Positions 1-10,507 of a stretch of 64,000 nucleotides of DNA are shown piece by piece. The number at the start of each line of letters is the position of its first letter. Position 1 is the first letter of the stretch. The notes beneath the pieces are model-generated. The model did no database searches and was not told the DNA's origin. It worked only from the letters and a program-made list of their open reading frames with translations. Source of the DNA: Perkinsus marinus ATCC 50983 (lineage: Eukaryota > Perkinsozoa > Perkinsida > Perkinsidae). A program made the translations under genes and the position numbers. The stretch lies in NCBI RefSeq assembly GCF_000006405.1, contig NW_003215582.1, positions 748,165 to 812,164 on the forward strand, read 5' to 3'.

Positions 1-33
1 CTGACATTTTCTTATGAGGGTGCCTTTATGTAG

Positions 34-1513
34 CTACGCATGCCCGAAGGGAGGGCAAGAAGTATGTGTCGGTGCAGTTGTCGCCTAGGTAGTGTCGTGA
101 TGAGGGGAAGGGATGGTATGGTGATTGCTAGGTTTCCTATGCTTGGAGGATGGAAGGACGAATTCGAATTCTCCTATGCGCTACCATCTAAGACTGCTCT
201 GAAGGTATGACCATGTCCTGTAGCGACGTAGAATTGCCTCCTGAGTTCAGGTGTCGTCTAGTGACAGTCATCAGTACGTGCTCAATGTGGCATTCAACCA
301 GCCTTTTGTGAGGGTCTTTGCTCAGGAACAAGTTCTCGAGGTGGGGTCGGATTCGCGTGGTAGTGCGAATTAGAGTGAGTCTGACAGGTCGTTCTACCGG
401 CAGGAGCTACAGGGATCAGAATTAACTCTCCAGCTGGCCTTGGAACATTTGAGTACATTCCTGAGGGGAGATACTCGTGGTTGGACTTTACTACACCGAG
501 GAGACTAGTCCGTATAGTCTCATCTGGGTTGATCGTGCCAGAGAGGGATGCTCTTAATACCAAGATTCAGGTGGGCGTCCTCTCATTGTGGAACGGCGCT
601 GTCATTGACTTAGATCGCTTATCACATGCCTACTGGGTTGGGTATTTTGGATAAGCCTGCTCTGCTGGTTGTGTACGTTTTCGCCCTTTTCTTGGCTTAC
701 ATCGTTTTCAATAGACTAAGCTTGAGGATCGTAACGGGCAAGGCTGAGGTGAGCCTCGGTGCTATCATGTGCCCTACAGAGAGGCGGAAGGGTTATCTGT
801 GGTAGGCATCCAAGATCGATTCCCGGGCTTGGGATTTTTCCGTGTCGTTAAAGGTGGCAGATCTTTTTGAAGATCTTTGCCACGTGAATGAGAAGGTATT
901 GAAAGTTGCCAAAGGACCGGTTCATAAATTGGATAAGGTGATGGTACCTTATTCGGTTCACTCGAAGCTGTAACGGTTGCCAGGCTATTCTCGCCCAAAC
1001 GGCAGCTGCCGAGTCGCTTTGTTCTAAGATGAGGCTGGTCATGGGCATGGACCCTTCCCCTGTTCACGGGTCTAGGAGGTATGTAAAGGTAGTCGAGCTT
1101 GGAAGCAGTGAGGGAAGGTACTCCAATACGGAACTTGCAAAGCGTGTGGTAGCGACGTGTGAGGAGTATGCGGCTTCGGCTAGGGCTCTCTCTAGGAGTC
1201 TTTCTAAGACGGCGATATCGGAGAATGATGCTAAGGTATATATAAGGGGCCTTCGGGTACATTTCACGACTGGGATGATGATCAGAAATACAACATTGTT
1301 ATGGCTGAGGAGAAATCGGCGGCTAGCAAGTATAGTGATGTTGAGGAGTTGTGTGTGAATCTGATCCAGAAGATGGAGGAAGAGAGCAGAGCATCGGTAA
1401 GTATTGGAGGAGTGGAGACTTGCAAGGGTCGGTTTTAGTCTGCTCGGATGGGATATGGTGCTGGGGAGGATAAGACGACAGATGCAGTAGGGGAGTCCAA
1501 GAAGAAGAAATGA
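34..1513 (+). CDS. OST1: Ribophorin I / oligosaccharyltransferase subunit OST1, 3' part (5' end outside window)
   Basis: Subunit of the ER oligosaccharyltransferase that N-glycosylates nascent proteins. Nine exons are visible (34-88, 132-204, 251-340, 388-570, 614-748, 806-937, 984-1235, 1286-1396, 1439-1513), separated by 42-57 nt GT-AG introns. The luminal part carries PRFPMLGGWK, matching the conserved PRFPLFGGWK of human ribophorin I, and VVLPAGATGIRI, matching its IILPEGA segment. Exon 614-748 holds the transmembrane helix (PALLVVYVFALFLAYIVF), followed by a long helical cytosolic tail as in animal ribophorin I. The protein ends in four lysines, which fits a C-terminal dilysine ER-retention signal. 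The exon at 34 follows a TAG acceptor; earlier exons lie outside the window. Identity is firm; exact exon ends are inferred from frame continuity. Confidence 0.88.
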
Positions 1514-2043
1514 ATGTGAGGTGGACGGACTGTTGAGATGCTCCTGTTTTTTGTGAACCGATTCTCACAAGTACTTCACGGTTTGTGGTTGAGTTGCTCA
1601 ATATTTCTGGAGAAGGGTATGTGGTGACTAGCTCGGAAAAGGAGGATTGATCAGAATATGCAAAGCCCTCGTAGAAGAGTTACGATCAGTCGATGAGTAG
1701 CTAGTGATCAGAGTTGAACCACTCGCGAGAGTTGTGGCACAGGACAGGGTTGATGGAGTTATATGGACTCTCTCTCGCCCACAGTCGCTATATGCTCAGG
1801 CGATTCCAAAATCGTTATGATGTTGATGTTGGAAGTTATAGTACTTGGAACCACAATATTGGCATTGATATTCAATCAGAATTATACATAATGTTTGGAC
1901 CTCTCTAACACTGAATTTCATAGAGTTGTGGACGTGGAAGATTTGTTCTCTCATGAGCTCTCATGGTACGACTTCACAGCTACATAGCATCCTGCGTACG
2001 CTGCATAACCGCTACACGCGAACTAAGGGAAGGGCGGTAAGAT
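1514..2043. other. Intergenic, no gene seen
   Basis: About 530 nt between the ribophorin stop and the ABC transporter start. Short open frames exist but none shows protein character or splice support. It should hold the OST1 3' UTR and the ABCD promoter; no recognisable motif was found. Confidence 0.5.
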
Positions 2044-5000
2044 ATGGAGGGGCGTCGGGGAAGTTATAGTGACAACCCCTTTGCACAGGCAGTATCGGTG
2101 ATAGCAGCCGTCGGCGTATTGGTCCTGTATCGACGTTTGCAAAAATCTAATGACGAGGCCACAAGTGGTGATGGTTTTTCTCGAAAGCAAAAAAAGAAGG
2201 AACACGGCGTCGACGGCAGATTTCTGATAAGGCTGGCGAAGGTGATGGTTTTGGTCGGTCAAGAATTGTAATTGAGTATATCGCTCAGCTCCTCCCTGTC
2301 CTCGTGCCTGGCCTGCGTAGTAGAGAAGCCTTGACTCTAGCTCTCCAGACCTGTGCGCTGATCTCGCGGAGTGTATTATCAATACACATAGCTGAGGTAT
2401 GCAGATGTCGTCATGTCCTTGTTGGCAATAGTAGATCAGATTACTGGTAAAGGCTTGGAAGCGGTCGCGAGAAGGGATGGAAAACTGTTCCTAAGCTCTA
2501 TTGCGGATTTTGTGGTAAGCTCTTTGACTGTGTTATTCACCTATGGTGGATCCCTCAGGTGACGGGTGTGACGGCCTCAGTGGTGAACTCTGGTCTCAAG
2601 TTCATGACTAATATACTCGGAGCATGGTTCGTGTAGGAAGGCTGCCTTATGGTTTCTGTGCAAGTCGAGATGACAATGCGTCTTAGGGAAAATCTAACAC
2701 ACCATATTCACAAGACTTATCTCAATAAGAAGAACTACTATTTCGTGTCGGCGCACCCAGCATTAGCAGATGCTGGTTCACACACGGTAAGCGTGTTGGT
2801 GTTTTTCTCACTCACACGATAGCCTGGTCGTAGGTAGATGGGGAGGCCGCGCCCGAGCGTGGTACCGCTCTAGATAACGTAGACCATAGGCTCGTGGTGG
2901 ATGTGGATAACTTCGCCAAACAATTGGCTGATTTGTATTCTAGGACCTTCAAGCCAGCGCTAGATGTCGTGTTATGCACGGCTCGCTTGGGGACTAGCCT
3001 TAAAGGGTGAGCGACGAGATTATGATGTGATTTGTAGGAGTTGTGGTATTCTCAGGTATAGTGGTCCTATCTTATTATATACATATTTTTTAGGAATATC
3101 AGCCGCTATTAGGGCGACTTCGCCGCCTATGTCGAAGCTCGTCGCTCATCAGCAGACCTTAGACGGTAAAGAGTGGGCCGTGTGGTATTGGGTATGTTTT
3201 TGGCAGTGGGGGAAATTTGCGAATGGTCAACTACATGTGTCGATGACATTTTGGGAAACTCTTGTTGGTTTCTGATCACTTCTACCGCACTTCGTGTTTA
3301 AACCCTTATAATTATGAGAGCGAACATATATTCCAACACTGGGTTTTTGGTGGTTCATAGGTAACTATAGGCGAGCTCAAGCCCGGCTAGTTTCCCATCA
3401 TGAGGAAATAGCCTTTTTGAACGGTGGTGCAGCTGAGGTGATTTTGCCCCTGTACGGTGACGTGTGGCGCATATTGCTTCTAATAGGAACGGCTGTTGAA
3501 CGACAGGTTGGCTTCGGCGAGTGGTTGGAAAGAGAAGCTCGCTGCTATACAATTCCGTCAGGGTTGTATCGATCAATTTGGTCTTAAGTAGATTAAGTTG
3601 GCTAGTGTGGTGGCAATGTGTTGGTATGCAGGTATTTCGCCTCAGTGGTGGGATGGCCTGTAATAGCTCTACCATTCATCACTGAAGGGGCTCCGAAAGA
3701 TGGGAAGGATCAGCTTAGACGACTTACCCAGTAGATGGTATAGAGGCTTGTTGCTTTCCTTATCCTCGGCTTGTTAGGTATAGAGTCGCTGACAATCTGA
3801 TCCAGACTTCAAGTGCATCACTATGTGACCTCATACTTACATATAAGAAAGTAGTAGAGCAAGAGTAGTGAGGTCGAGGACTGTGGTTTGGAGTCAATTT
3901 CCAGGTCCAAACCCTAGCTGGGTACACGGCTAGGGTGTCGGAGTTAATTGAAGCATTGAACCGATCAGACGAGCAGCACACAAGGCGGATGCGAATGCCC
4001 TCTCCAGAGGTCAGTAAACTGTTGTGGTAGAAGACACATGAGGAGTCTCAGGAAGATGCTATGCCTGACGCCGCCATTTTAGCGGCCAATGATCTCACCA
4101 TCACCACGCCAGATAAATGCCGTATACTCCTCGATGGTTTCAACTTTGTGGCTAAGCCAGGTGGGGCTCCAATCGTATAGTCGTTATGTGGTTATTGATA
4201 TTTTTCAGGAGACCGCGTCCTTATAACTGGGCCTAATGGTGCTGGGAAGACCTCCCTATTCCGTGTCCTAGCGGGTCTATGGCCAGCATCGGCCGGAGGT
4301 ATTAGGATTAATAAGACCTTGAGCTCCGGGGCCCTACAAGAGGGAGAGTTAGGCGATGTAAGGCCCTCCCTGCAGCTCTCTGTGAAGCTCTAGTCAGACT
4401 CAATCGGCCCGATGGGCGCGTGATTACGTGCGTTGCAAACAGGAATATTCAAATTCCTTCGTATTGGTTAGTACAAGCATTTCTCTTTCTCCATGTCGGG
4501 CGCCGTGCCACTTGTCCTTAGTAGATCCGCATCATGTACCTACCCCAAAGCCCATACCTTGTATTGGGTACCCTGAGAGACCAAGTCATGTACCCTACCA
4601 TCACTGATGTACATCCTGATGATTCCTTCGTCATCGAATGCCTTGAGAGAGTCGGACTGGGTGAGGATTCCTATCGCTTGCGTGCAAATATGACCCGTGC
4701 CAGGTCGGTTGCTGTCTACATACTCTCTTGACACAGAAGTGTGGGAGTGGGCTGACGTTCTATCAGGTGGAGAAAGGCAACGAATAGGCTGGGCACGTCT
4801 ACTCTATCATCGTCCCTCGGTATGTCGATGCCCTACATAGTTTGGTGTTCGAGAGTCTTGTTCCTTACAATAGGTAGTAGTCCTTGACGAGGCTACATCG
4901 GCAATAGCAGTTGATGATGAAGCCCCTCTCTATGAGCTCCTCATTGGGATGAACCCAGGCATGACCATCTTTTCCATAGCTCACCGGCCTAGTCTCAGGC

Positions 5001-5234
5001 GGCTGCATACCTGTGAATTGCACATTGATGGAGACGGTTACGGTCATTGGACTCTGAAGAGATTAGATGAGGCGACGATCAGCCATGATGAGTCAGTTAA
5101 CGTTGAAGTAAGCAACGCAGTGGAATAACCATGTTAACCATGTATAACCTCAGATGAACGATTCTGTGGAAACTGTAGATCGCACCACTCGAAGTCCGAT
5201 TGGGCTCTTCGGAGCTGAACCCTCTTCTCCCTAG
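2044..5234 (+). CDS. Peroxisomal-type ABC half-transporter, subfamily D (ABCD/PMP70-ALDP-like)
   Basis: Half-size ABC transporter expected to move fatty acyl-CoA or related substrates across the peroxisomal membrane as a dimer. The start ATG opens an exon with one hydrophobic segment ([16 protein letters not shown]) and a basic linker, as in ALDP. Later exons follow ALDP colinearly: the EAA-like loop ([11 protein letters not shown]; human NSEEIAFYGG), Walker [10 protein letters not shown] (about 4232), Q-loop region [16 protein letters not shown] (4540-4590), signature [13 protein letters not shown] (4763-4800), Walker [12 protein letters not shown] (4877-4910) and H-loop SIAHRPSL (about 4977). 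The last intron is inferred at about 5107-5156 (gtaagc...cctcag), giving a short tail ending at TAG 5232-5234; without it the frame stops at about 5126. The intron 3166-3360 is almost wholly a dispersed repeat also found in NOG2 and CFAP119. All catalytic motifs are intact. Confidence 0.9.
3221..3343 (+). repeat. Introner-like dispersed element, copy A (ABCD intron)
   Basis: Fills most of intron 3166-3360. Landmarks shared with the other copies in order: GGTCAACTACATGTGTCG, then a run like GGGAAACTCTTGTTGGTTTCTG, CACTTCTACC, and the tail ATATTCCAACACTGG. Sense orientation relative to the host gene. Confidence 0.75.
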
Positions 5235-5605
5235 TGACGGCAGCATGCTTCGTATGAGCATTTCACATAATAGTCTCGTGTTTTTTCAAGTTACTTTTAT
5301 GACGATGCTGAGTTGTGTTTAACGATGAAAAGTTTGAGGTTGCATCCTTCATCCTGTGTCATGGAAGAGATTAAAATTGAACGAGTGATAGCTTTTCTGG
5401 GTCACTGCGAACCGCTGAAGCGCGTAGCCGTATTACGAATGGCAAGCTAAGAGGAGCTTTGTGGTCACTGCGGGGTGGTCGAGAACATTTTTACAAAAAT
5501 GCACAATGTGTATCGCTCCGCTCCGCTCGGCTTTGACCTTAGCTCATCATTGTGGGCGCTGACCCTACCCTTTGTGGCGCATTAGAGTTGTGATTAGTCG
5601 ACACC
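5235..5605. other. Intergenic, no gene seen
   Basis: About 370 nt between the ABC transporter and V-ATPase c''. It includes a short GC-rich run GCTCCGCTCCGCTCGG near 5517. Nothing coding is supported. It should carry the promoter of the downstream gene. Confidence 0.5.
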
Positions 5606-6401
5606 ATGTCATCTACTGCTACGTTCAACCCGTTCCTGGATCCCTGCTATGACGAGTCCTGGGGATGCACTTTCAACAGTATGTCCCCTTACATGTGGTA
5701 AGTTTATAGAGTGTTCAACTGCAGCTAAAGTTGATGAATGTTTTTGCATGCTGGGAATAATGGTGAAATGATGATCAGTCTGTCAGGGCTAATCTCGGTA
5801 TTACCTTTTCTTTGGCATTCTCCGTTATCGGTGCTGCCTGGGGTATCTTCCTCACCGGTTCCTCATTGGTTGGTGCTGCTGTTCGTGCTCCTAGGATTAA
5901 GTAATATATGGGGATCTTGAGGTCGAACATGCGGTAATGTTTTCACTTGATTCTATTGCAGGTCTAAGAATCTTGTGTCTATTATCTTCTGTGAGGCTGT
6001 CGCTATCTATGGTGTTATTATGAGTATCATCATGAATTCCAAGATGGAGGGTGCTAGAGAATTCGTTCCCCCAGCTATCCCCACTGGTAAGTCCCTGCCA
6101 TTTTCCATTACTGCCTCGTCATTGTCTAACAGGTAACATGGCTGTTGCCCAGGCTGCTGGATACTGCCTCTTCGCATGCGGTCTCTCTGTTGGTTTCTCT
6201 AACCTCTTCTGTGGTGTCTGTGTCGGTGTCTCTGGTTCCGGCTGTGCTCTTGGTGATGCTCAGAAGCCCGAGTTGTTCGTCAAGATGCTCGTTGTTGAGA
6301 TCTTCGGCAGTGCCCTCGGTCTTTTCGGTATCATTGTTGGTATCATCCAGGCTGGCCAGGGAACTTTCCCTAAGGACATCACTCCCCAGATCCCCATGTA
6401 A
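5606..6401 (+). CDS. VMA16: V-type H+-ATPase V0 subunit c'' (proteolipid, VMA16/ATP6V0B type)
   Basis: Proteolipid of the V0 rotor that carries protons in acidifying compartments. Four exons; introns at 5698-5786, from 5901 to about 5961, and about 6088-6132. The product is about 200 residues with four hydrophobic helices. It matches c'' rather than c: [20 protein letters not shown], then [19 protein letters not shown], where the Glu of FCEA is the family's conserved buried acidic residue, then [15 protein letters not shown] and [19 protein letters not shown]. The final exon and its 3' flank have been copied to 8528-9070. Stop is TAA 6399-6401. Confidence 0.93.
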
Positions 6402-6935
6402 AGAAGGAGCATCCTCATGATGATGATGGTGATGCTCGTTACTGATAAACCGGTAGTGGCTTGAGTGGTTGTCTTCGATCCGTTGCTGATAGTCTCAATA
6501 GTTGTTAAGACTCGTGGCATATTCAGTTGTGAAGTCCTTAAAGGCTTCCAGTAGTTAGTGGCTGCTGCTCTTCCGTACATCGAATCGGTTCTTGTTTAAC
6601 AGCGTCATCATACCATTCTTGGCAATGCAAATCAATAAGGGTTGTCGCCGCCACAGTCCCTAGTTTTTGAGGCGTCACCACTCTTGATGAGAGTAGTACC
6701 ATTACAGTTGCTAAATGCTCTAGCGAGCCGGTCTGCCCTAGTGCTAGTTGATGGTTTAGCAATCGTCTGCACTGATAACAGCATCCACTCCTTCAGCTGG
6801 CGTGAATGATTCTTCGTCCCACGACTGTTGTGTTTACGAGTTGTGAATAGGATTGTGGAACAGAGGGATCTTCTTGTCACTGATGGAAGACGTTCATCTT
6901 CATAGAGCATCGTTGAATATGGTGGTAGAAATATT
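6326..6935. repeat. Source copy of a ~600 bp duplication (V-ATPase c'' 3' end and downstream flank)
   Basis: Starts inside the last c'' exon and runs through the 3' non-coding flank. It is highly similar to 8528-9070, including a long shared block from about 6690 to 6805 that is nearly identical to 8822-8966. Beyond about 6808 similarity is patchy. The rest of 6402-7170 has no supported gene. Confidence 0.85.
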
Positions 6936-7170
6936 GAGTACCATTCCTTGCCTTCCTCACGATGCTGTAGGTATTGGTATTGTACTCAATTTGATTATAC
7001 TACCACTTCAGTAAGTGTTGTCCAGTCTTGAGGAATAGTACTCGTGCTGTGGCGCTAGAGTTTACCAGTCACTTGGTAGCTGAACCCGGAATCCTCTTGA
7101 TATTGAATTTACTTTCCATTGAGTATAGGGATTCAATCAGTCTGCTATTTTGATAGTTGGTTACTTCCCT

Positions 7171-7719
7171 ATGCCCACTTTCACAGGAGATGGAAAGTAC
7201 GTAGCAGATGGCGGTGCTTATCTGCAGAAACTCTGGGAAAGCCATAAATGGAGAGAGATCAAGAACTGTCCTGGTCGTTATGTATCACCCCGTAACAAAC
7301 GACTTTCTACTCTAACCCCGACGGAGGTCCTCGATAGCCTCGTGGACTTCGTCGAATGGAGACCTAAGTCATTGAAGACTGTCGTTGGTCGCGTTGGATC
7401 TCGTGTTGTATTTAGAGGAGCTCGTATAGCAGCTAATGCGAAGAGGGATAGTTGCTGGTTCTTCACATTCTGTGATGGTGGTGGACTGATTACCTACGAG
7501 AAGGCCAGTGGTGTCTTCGTTCACACGTTGAACACTCAATCGGGTTTGATGAGGAAGGTGAATGCGGTGGCACCTATCGAGCTTTCTGCAGCACTTCAAC
7601 TGGGTGTGGTAGAAAAGATGGTACTCCATATATTGTCGTTCCTTGACGACACATCTCAGAATGCTGGAGCATATCTATTAGTGTTGACGACTAGAAAGTT
7701 TCTGAATTACTTATGTTAG
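7171..7719 (+). CDS. Orphan protein, about 182 aa, intronless
   Basis: Single uninterrupted frame from ATG 7171 (MPTFTGDGKYVADGG) to TAG at 7717-7719. An in-frame TTG lies 21 nt upstream, but ATG is the sensible start. The protein is soluble-looking, with a mixed charged N-terminal half (KLWESHKWREIKNCPGRYV) and a beta-like central part (SCWFFTFCDGGGLITYEKAS). No family is recognised. It stands alone between the c'' gene and a repeat zone, and it lacks the introns of its neighbours, so a retrocopy or lineage-specific gene is possible. Confidence reflects length and composition only. Confidence 0.55.
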   Translation: MPTFTGDGKYVADGGAYLQKLWESHKWREIKNCPGRYVSPRNKRLSTLTPTEVLDSLVDFVEWRPKSLKTVVGRVGSRVVFRGARIAANAKRDSCWFFTFCDGGGLITYEKASGVFVHTLNTQSGLMRKVNAVAPIELSAALQLGVVEKMVLHILSFLDDTSQNAGAYLLVLTTRKFLNYLC

Positions 7720-7880
7720 CGAACGAGGGTCAAACTCGGTCAATGAGAAGCCAAGCATGTGGGGTAGATTACGTCGCGATTAGTATATCGACTCAAGCAA
7801 GGCTCATCAATTCGGAACGGGTAATCATTTATGTGAAAAGAATGACGAATAATTCCATTTGTAGGGAAGAAATGGAATTA

Positions 7881-7985
7881 GACGAAAGACAGCCATCATA
7901 ACGACAACCGTCAGACGATCTGCTGAAATGTCCTTCCCGCGTTGACTCAACGCCGTTGAGGGAACTCGAAGTAGGGGTAGAAGTT
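7881..7985. repeat. Dispersed repeat R1, copy 1
   Basis: Block GACGAAAGACAGCCATCAT...CCGTCAGACGAT...GAGGGAACTCGAAGT...GGGTAGAAGTT, matching 9278-9372 in the same order and orientation. The two copies flank the duplicated c'' fragment and the palindromic zone. Confidence 0.8.
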
Positions 7986-7991
7986 TTACGC

Positions 7992-8036
7992 CTGGAATCC
8001 TGGTAACCAGGACCTGCTTCCGGCCCTGGATTCCAG
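7992..8036. repeat. Inverted repeat
   Basis: CTGGAATCC at 7992-8000 pairs with GGATTCCAG at 8028-8036; the near-palindrome CCTGGTAACCAGG lies between them. It abuts repeat R1 copy 1. Confidence 0.6.
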
Positions 8037-8198
8037 CGAAGGTCCAATCCTTGAGAGTCTCCTTCCCTGTAATGTCCCCCCAACTAAGCTCGCAACATGC
8101 TCGAACAGTTGCAACTTAGTTTTTCCCACTCACCCACACAATAATGGTGACGATAACCTTTGGTGTTTAGTTGAGTGAGGAGTTAGGGTATTTGAGGT

Positions 8199-8306
8199 GG
8201 ATACTCGGAGCGTATCCAAACGAAGCTATTGTTGGGGATGCAAGATCTGTAGCTCTTTGTGATTTCTCGAGATAAGCTAATCACAAATATCCCCAACCCG
8301 AGTATC
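8199..8306. repeat. Nested imperfect palindrome
   Basis: Three arm pairs nest in register: GATACTCGG (8200-8208) with CCGAGTATC (8298-8306); GTTGGGGAT (8231-8239) with ATCCCCAAC (8289-8297); TTTGTGATT (8256-8264) with AATCACAAA (8279-8287). This could fold as one long hairpin; a second arm pair follows at 8323-8395. A MITE-like element or structured RNA are both possible. Confidence 0.65.
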
Positions 8307-8322
8307 TAGCAGCGCTGAAAAA

Positions 8323-8395
8323 CAGACTTCTTCGTATAAGAGAGGGCGATCAAATACGTGCATTCTCTAAACATCCCAAATATACAAGAAGTCTG
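8323..8395. repeat. Inverted repeat, second hairpin of the palindromic zone
   Basis: CAGACTTCTT at 8323-8332 pairs with AAGAAGTCTG at 8386-8395, enclosing a 53 nt loop. It lies immediately downstream of the nested palindrome. Confidence 0.65.
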
Positions 8396-8527
8396 CATTG
8401 CGCCTCCCCCGCAACCTTATAACGGGTGGGTTGGGCAGGGTAAACACTCAGGTATCGTCCCCATATCCCGTTCCCGCCTACATTTCAGTCGAACCTTGAA
8501 CTTGCCCAATGAATTGACCACGTCATT

Positions 8528-8605
8528 TTTGGGTATCATCGTTGGTATCATCCAGGCCGGTCAAGGAACCTTCCCTAAGGACATCACTCCCCAGATCCCC
8601 ATGTA
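8528..8605 (+). pseudogene. Truncated V-ATPase c'' fragment (last 24 codons plus stop)
   Basis: Encodes the c'' C-terminus ([20 protein letters not shown] and the last residues) with the same stop, but no upstream c'' exon exists. Homology begins mid-helix at about 8528. The five differences from 6327-6401 that I can count are all at third codon positions and synonymous. It could be read as the tail of an unrelated frame beginning at 8358, but there is no evidence for that gene. Confidence 0.85.
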
Positions 8606-9070
8606 AAGAAGGAGCATCCTCATGATGATGATGGTGATGCTCGTTACTGATAAAAGCAGAAGTGCCCTGAGTGGTTGTCTTCGATCCGTTGCTGATAGTC
8701 TCAATAGTTGTTAAGACTCGTGGCATATTCAGTTGTGAAGTCCTTAAAGGCTTCAACGGTTTCAGTAGAACCATTCTCGGCAATGCAAATCAATAAGGGT
8801 TGTCGGCGCCACTGTCCCTAGTTTTTGAGGCGTCACCACTCTTGATGAGAGTAGTACCATTACAGTTGCTAAATGCTCTAGCGAGCCGGTCTGCCCTAGT
8901 GCTAGTTGATGGTTTAGCAATCGTCTGCACTGATAACAGCATCCACTCCTTCAGCTGGCGTGAATACTTCATTGTTACAGAACTTGCATTAACAAGTAGT
9001 GAATAGGATTATGGAATTGTCATTGATGGAACACGTCCTATAGAACCCCGTCGGACATGTTGGTAGTAAA
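8528..9070. repeat. Duplicated block (target copy of 6326-6935)
   Basis: Carries the c'' tail and downstream flank. It differs from the source by point changes and a deletion near 8765, where source bases about 6560-6620 are missing. The upstream junction at about 8528 is sharp. Confidence 0.85.
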
Positions 9071-9277
9071 TGTACCATATGTAGCGATGGAGCCATGACA
9101 ATTTCGTTACTTGCTCGAGCACCCAACAACATGAGATACATCACTTCACGAACTCTATATCGACGCACGCAAGACTTATGGATTCAGAGCGGATAACCGT
9201 TCATATGCCGTCAAAACTACTCTCACTAATCTCCGACCATATCCACTAACATGTTATCAGGAAAATAATGGTATTGT

Positions 9278-9372
9278 GACGAAAGACGGCCATCATGATA
9301 AAGCCGTCAGACGATTTGCTGATGTGTTCGTCTCGTCTCGCATCGAGGGAACTCGAAGTGAGGGTAGAAGTT
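9278..9372. repeat. Dispersed repeat R1, copy 2
   Basis: Matches 7881-7985 (GACGAAAGACGGCCATCAT ... CGTCAGACGATTTGCTGA ... GAGGGAACTCGAAGT ... GGGTAGAAGTT). Together the two copies bracket about 1.3 kb of duplicated and palindromic DNA. Confidence 0.8.
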
Positions 9373-9476
9373 AATACCAGTACCTGTCAATAACAAAACC
9401 AATCGCACTCAGCCACGTAGCACATCCAAACAGACCGAAAGCTCACCTCGATCGAGTTCCTTCCTCCACGTCGTTC

Positions 9477-9740
9477 TTGCACATTAAAAAGCCCGTATAC
9501 CACATAAGGGAAGGTATCAGGAAGTCGGACCACTTGGTGAAACGCCAGAAGTATCTTGAAGCGAAGTCGCTACCACCACAAACTCCGCCACGACCAGACC
9601 TACCGGGTAGGCAGATTCCACCACCACTGGAAGAAGATTTTCTGTTGCATCGGAGAAACGCCTTGCTGGATCTGTCCACCTGGCACCTGATGATGGTCAT
9701 CGGGGCAATCGCAAGAATGGGCTGCTGCTCATCATCATGA
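9477..9740 (+). CDS. Possible small proline-rich protein, doubtful
   Basis: An 87-codon open frame with a natural-looking central part (SLPPQTPPRPDLPGRQIPPP) and a Cys/Ser end. No splice signals or family support. The opposite strand is also open over most of it. Listed only because of its composition. Confidence 0.25.
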   Translation: MHIKKPVYHIREGIRKSDHLVKRQKYLEAKSLPPQTPPRPDLPGRQIPPPLEEDFLLHRRNALLDLSTWHLMMVIGAIARMGCCSSS

Positions 9741-10507
9741 GCCTACCTGGAAGCGTCCTCGCCAGAAGTTCTTCGACTCAGGGGGAACAGGATAACTGCC
9801 GAGTCGTCTGATATCACGCTTAGTGTTCGGGCGCATAGGGCCCACTGCACGGGCACTAGCACGCACTAGGTTCACCATTGATGCCTCTAACAGAAAGTTA
9901 CCCTAATACAATCAATCAAGTTTCGCTACCAACACCGGTGACTTGCATGAAAGGTTAGCACTAAGTCCATACGCGAATCGAACCTCAGGACATACCACGA
10001 GTAGTGAATTCCAGGAGTGAGCAATAGGTACACAGTAAACGGTTTAGCACCACTCTAGGGAGGGTGTAAGGTACGACAACGGTCAGGAGAGTAGTTGAGA
10101 TAGAGCTGTACGATAGTCCCGTACTAAATAGAATTTGAGTGCACGAAGGAAGAATCACAGCTCTCGCGAATATACATCACGTACCACATCGTCAAATCTT
10201 GAAATAGTCCGGCAATTTCAGACTCGCGCGCGCCATGCTGATCGATTTGCAAGGTACAAGATTGGACGATGTACAAGCTGACCATGAGAAAAACTGGTGT
10301 CTCTTAGCATGTCCGACATAACATAATATAGACCTCTATGGAAAGGGTTTGGGAAGTTATGGAGTAGCTTGCGATAGCTTCGAAAGACTCGTAGACGGCT
10401 GTCGATGAAGAGCACCGAAATACTCGTCGGGTATTTTATGTCTGGAGTGTCGTCAACTATAATTCTGTGATTACTTGGAAGATATCCGACGGGTATTTTT
10501 ACCATCC
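9741..10507. other. Gene-poor stretch, nothing recognised
   Basis: About 770 nt before NOG2. Only short frames, one 95-codon minus-strand frame (10218-10505) without protein character. It probably includes the NOG2 promoter. Confidence 0.5.
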
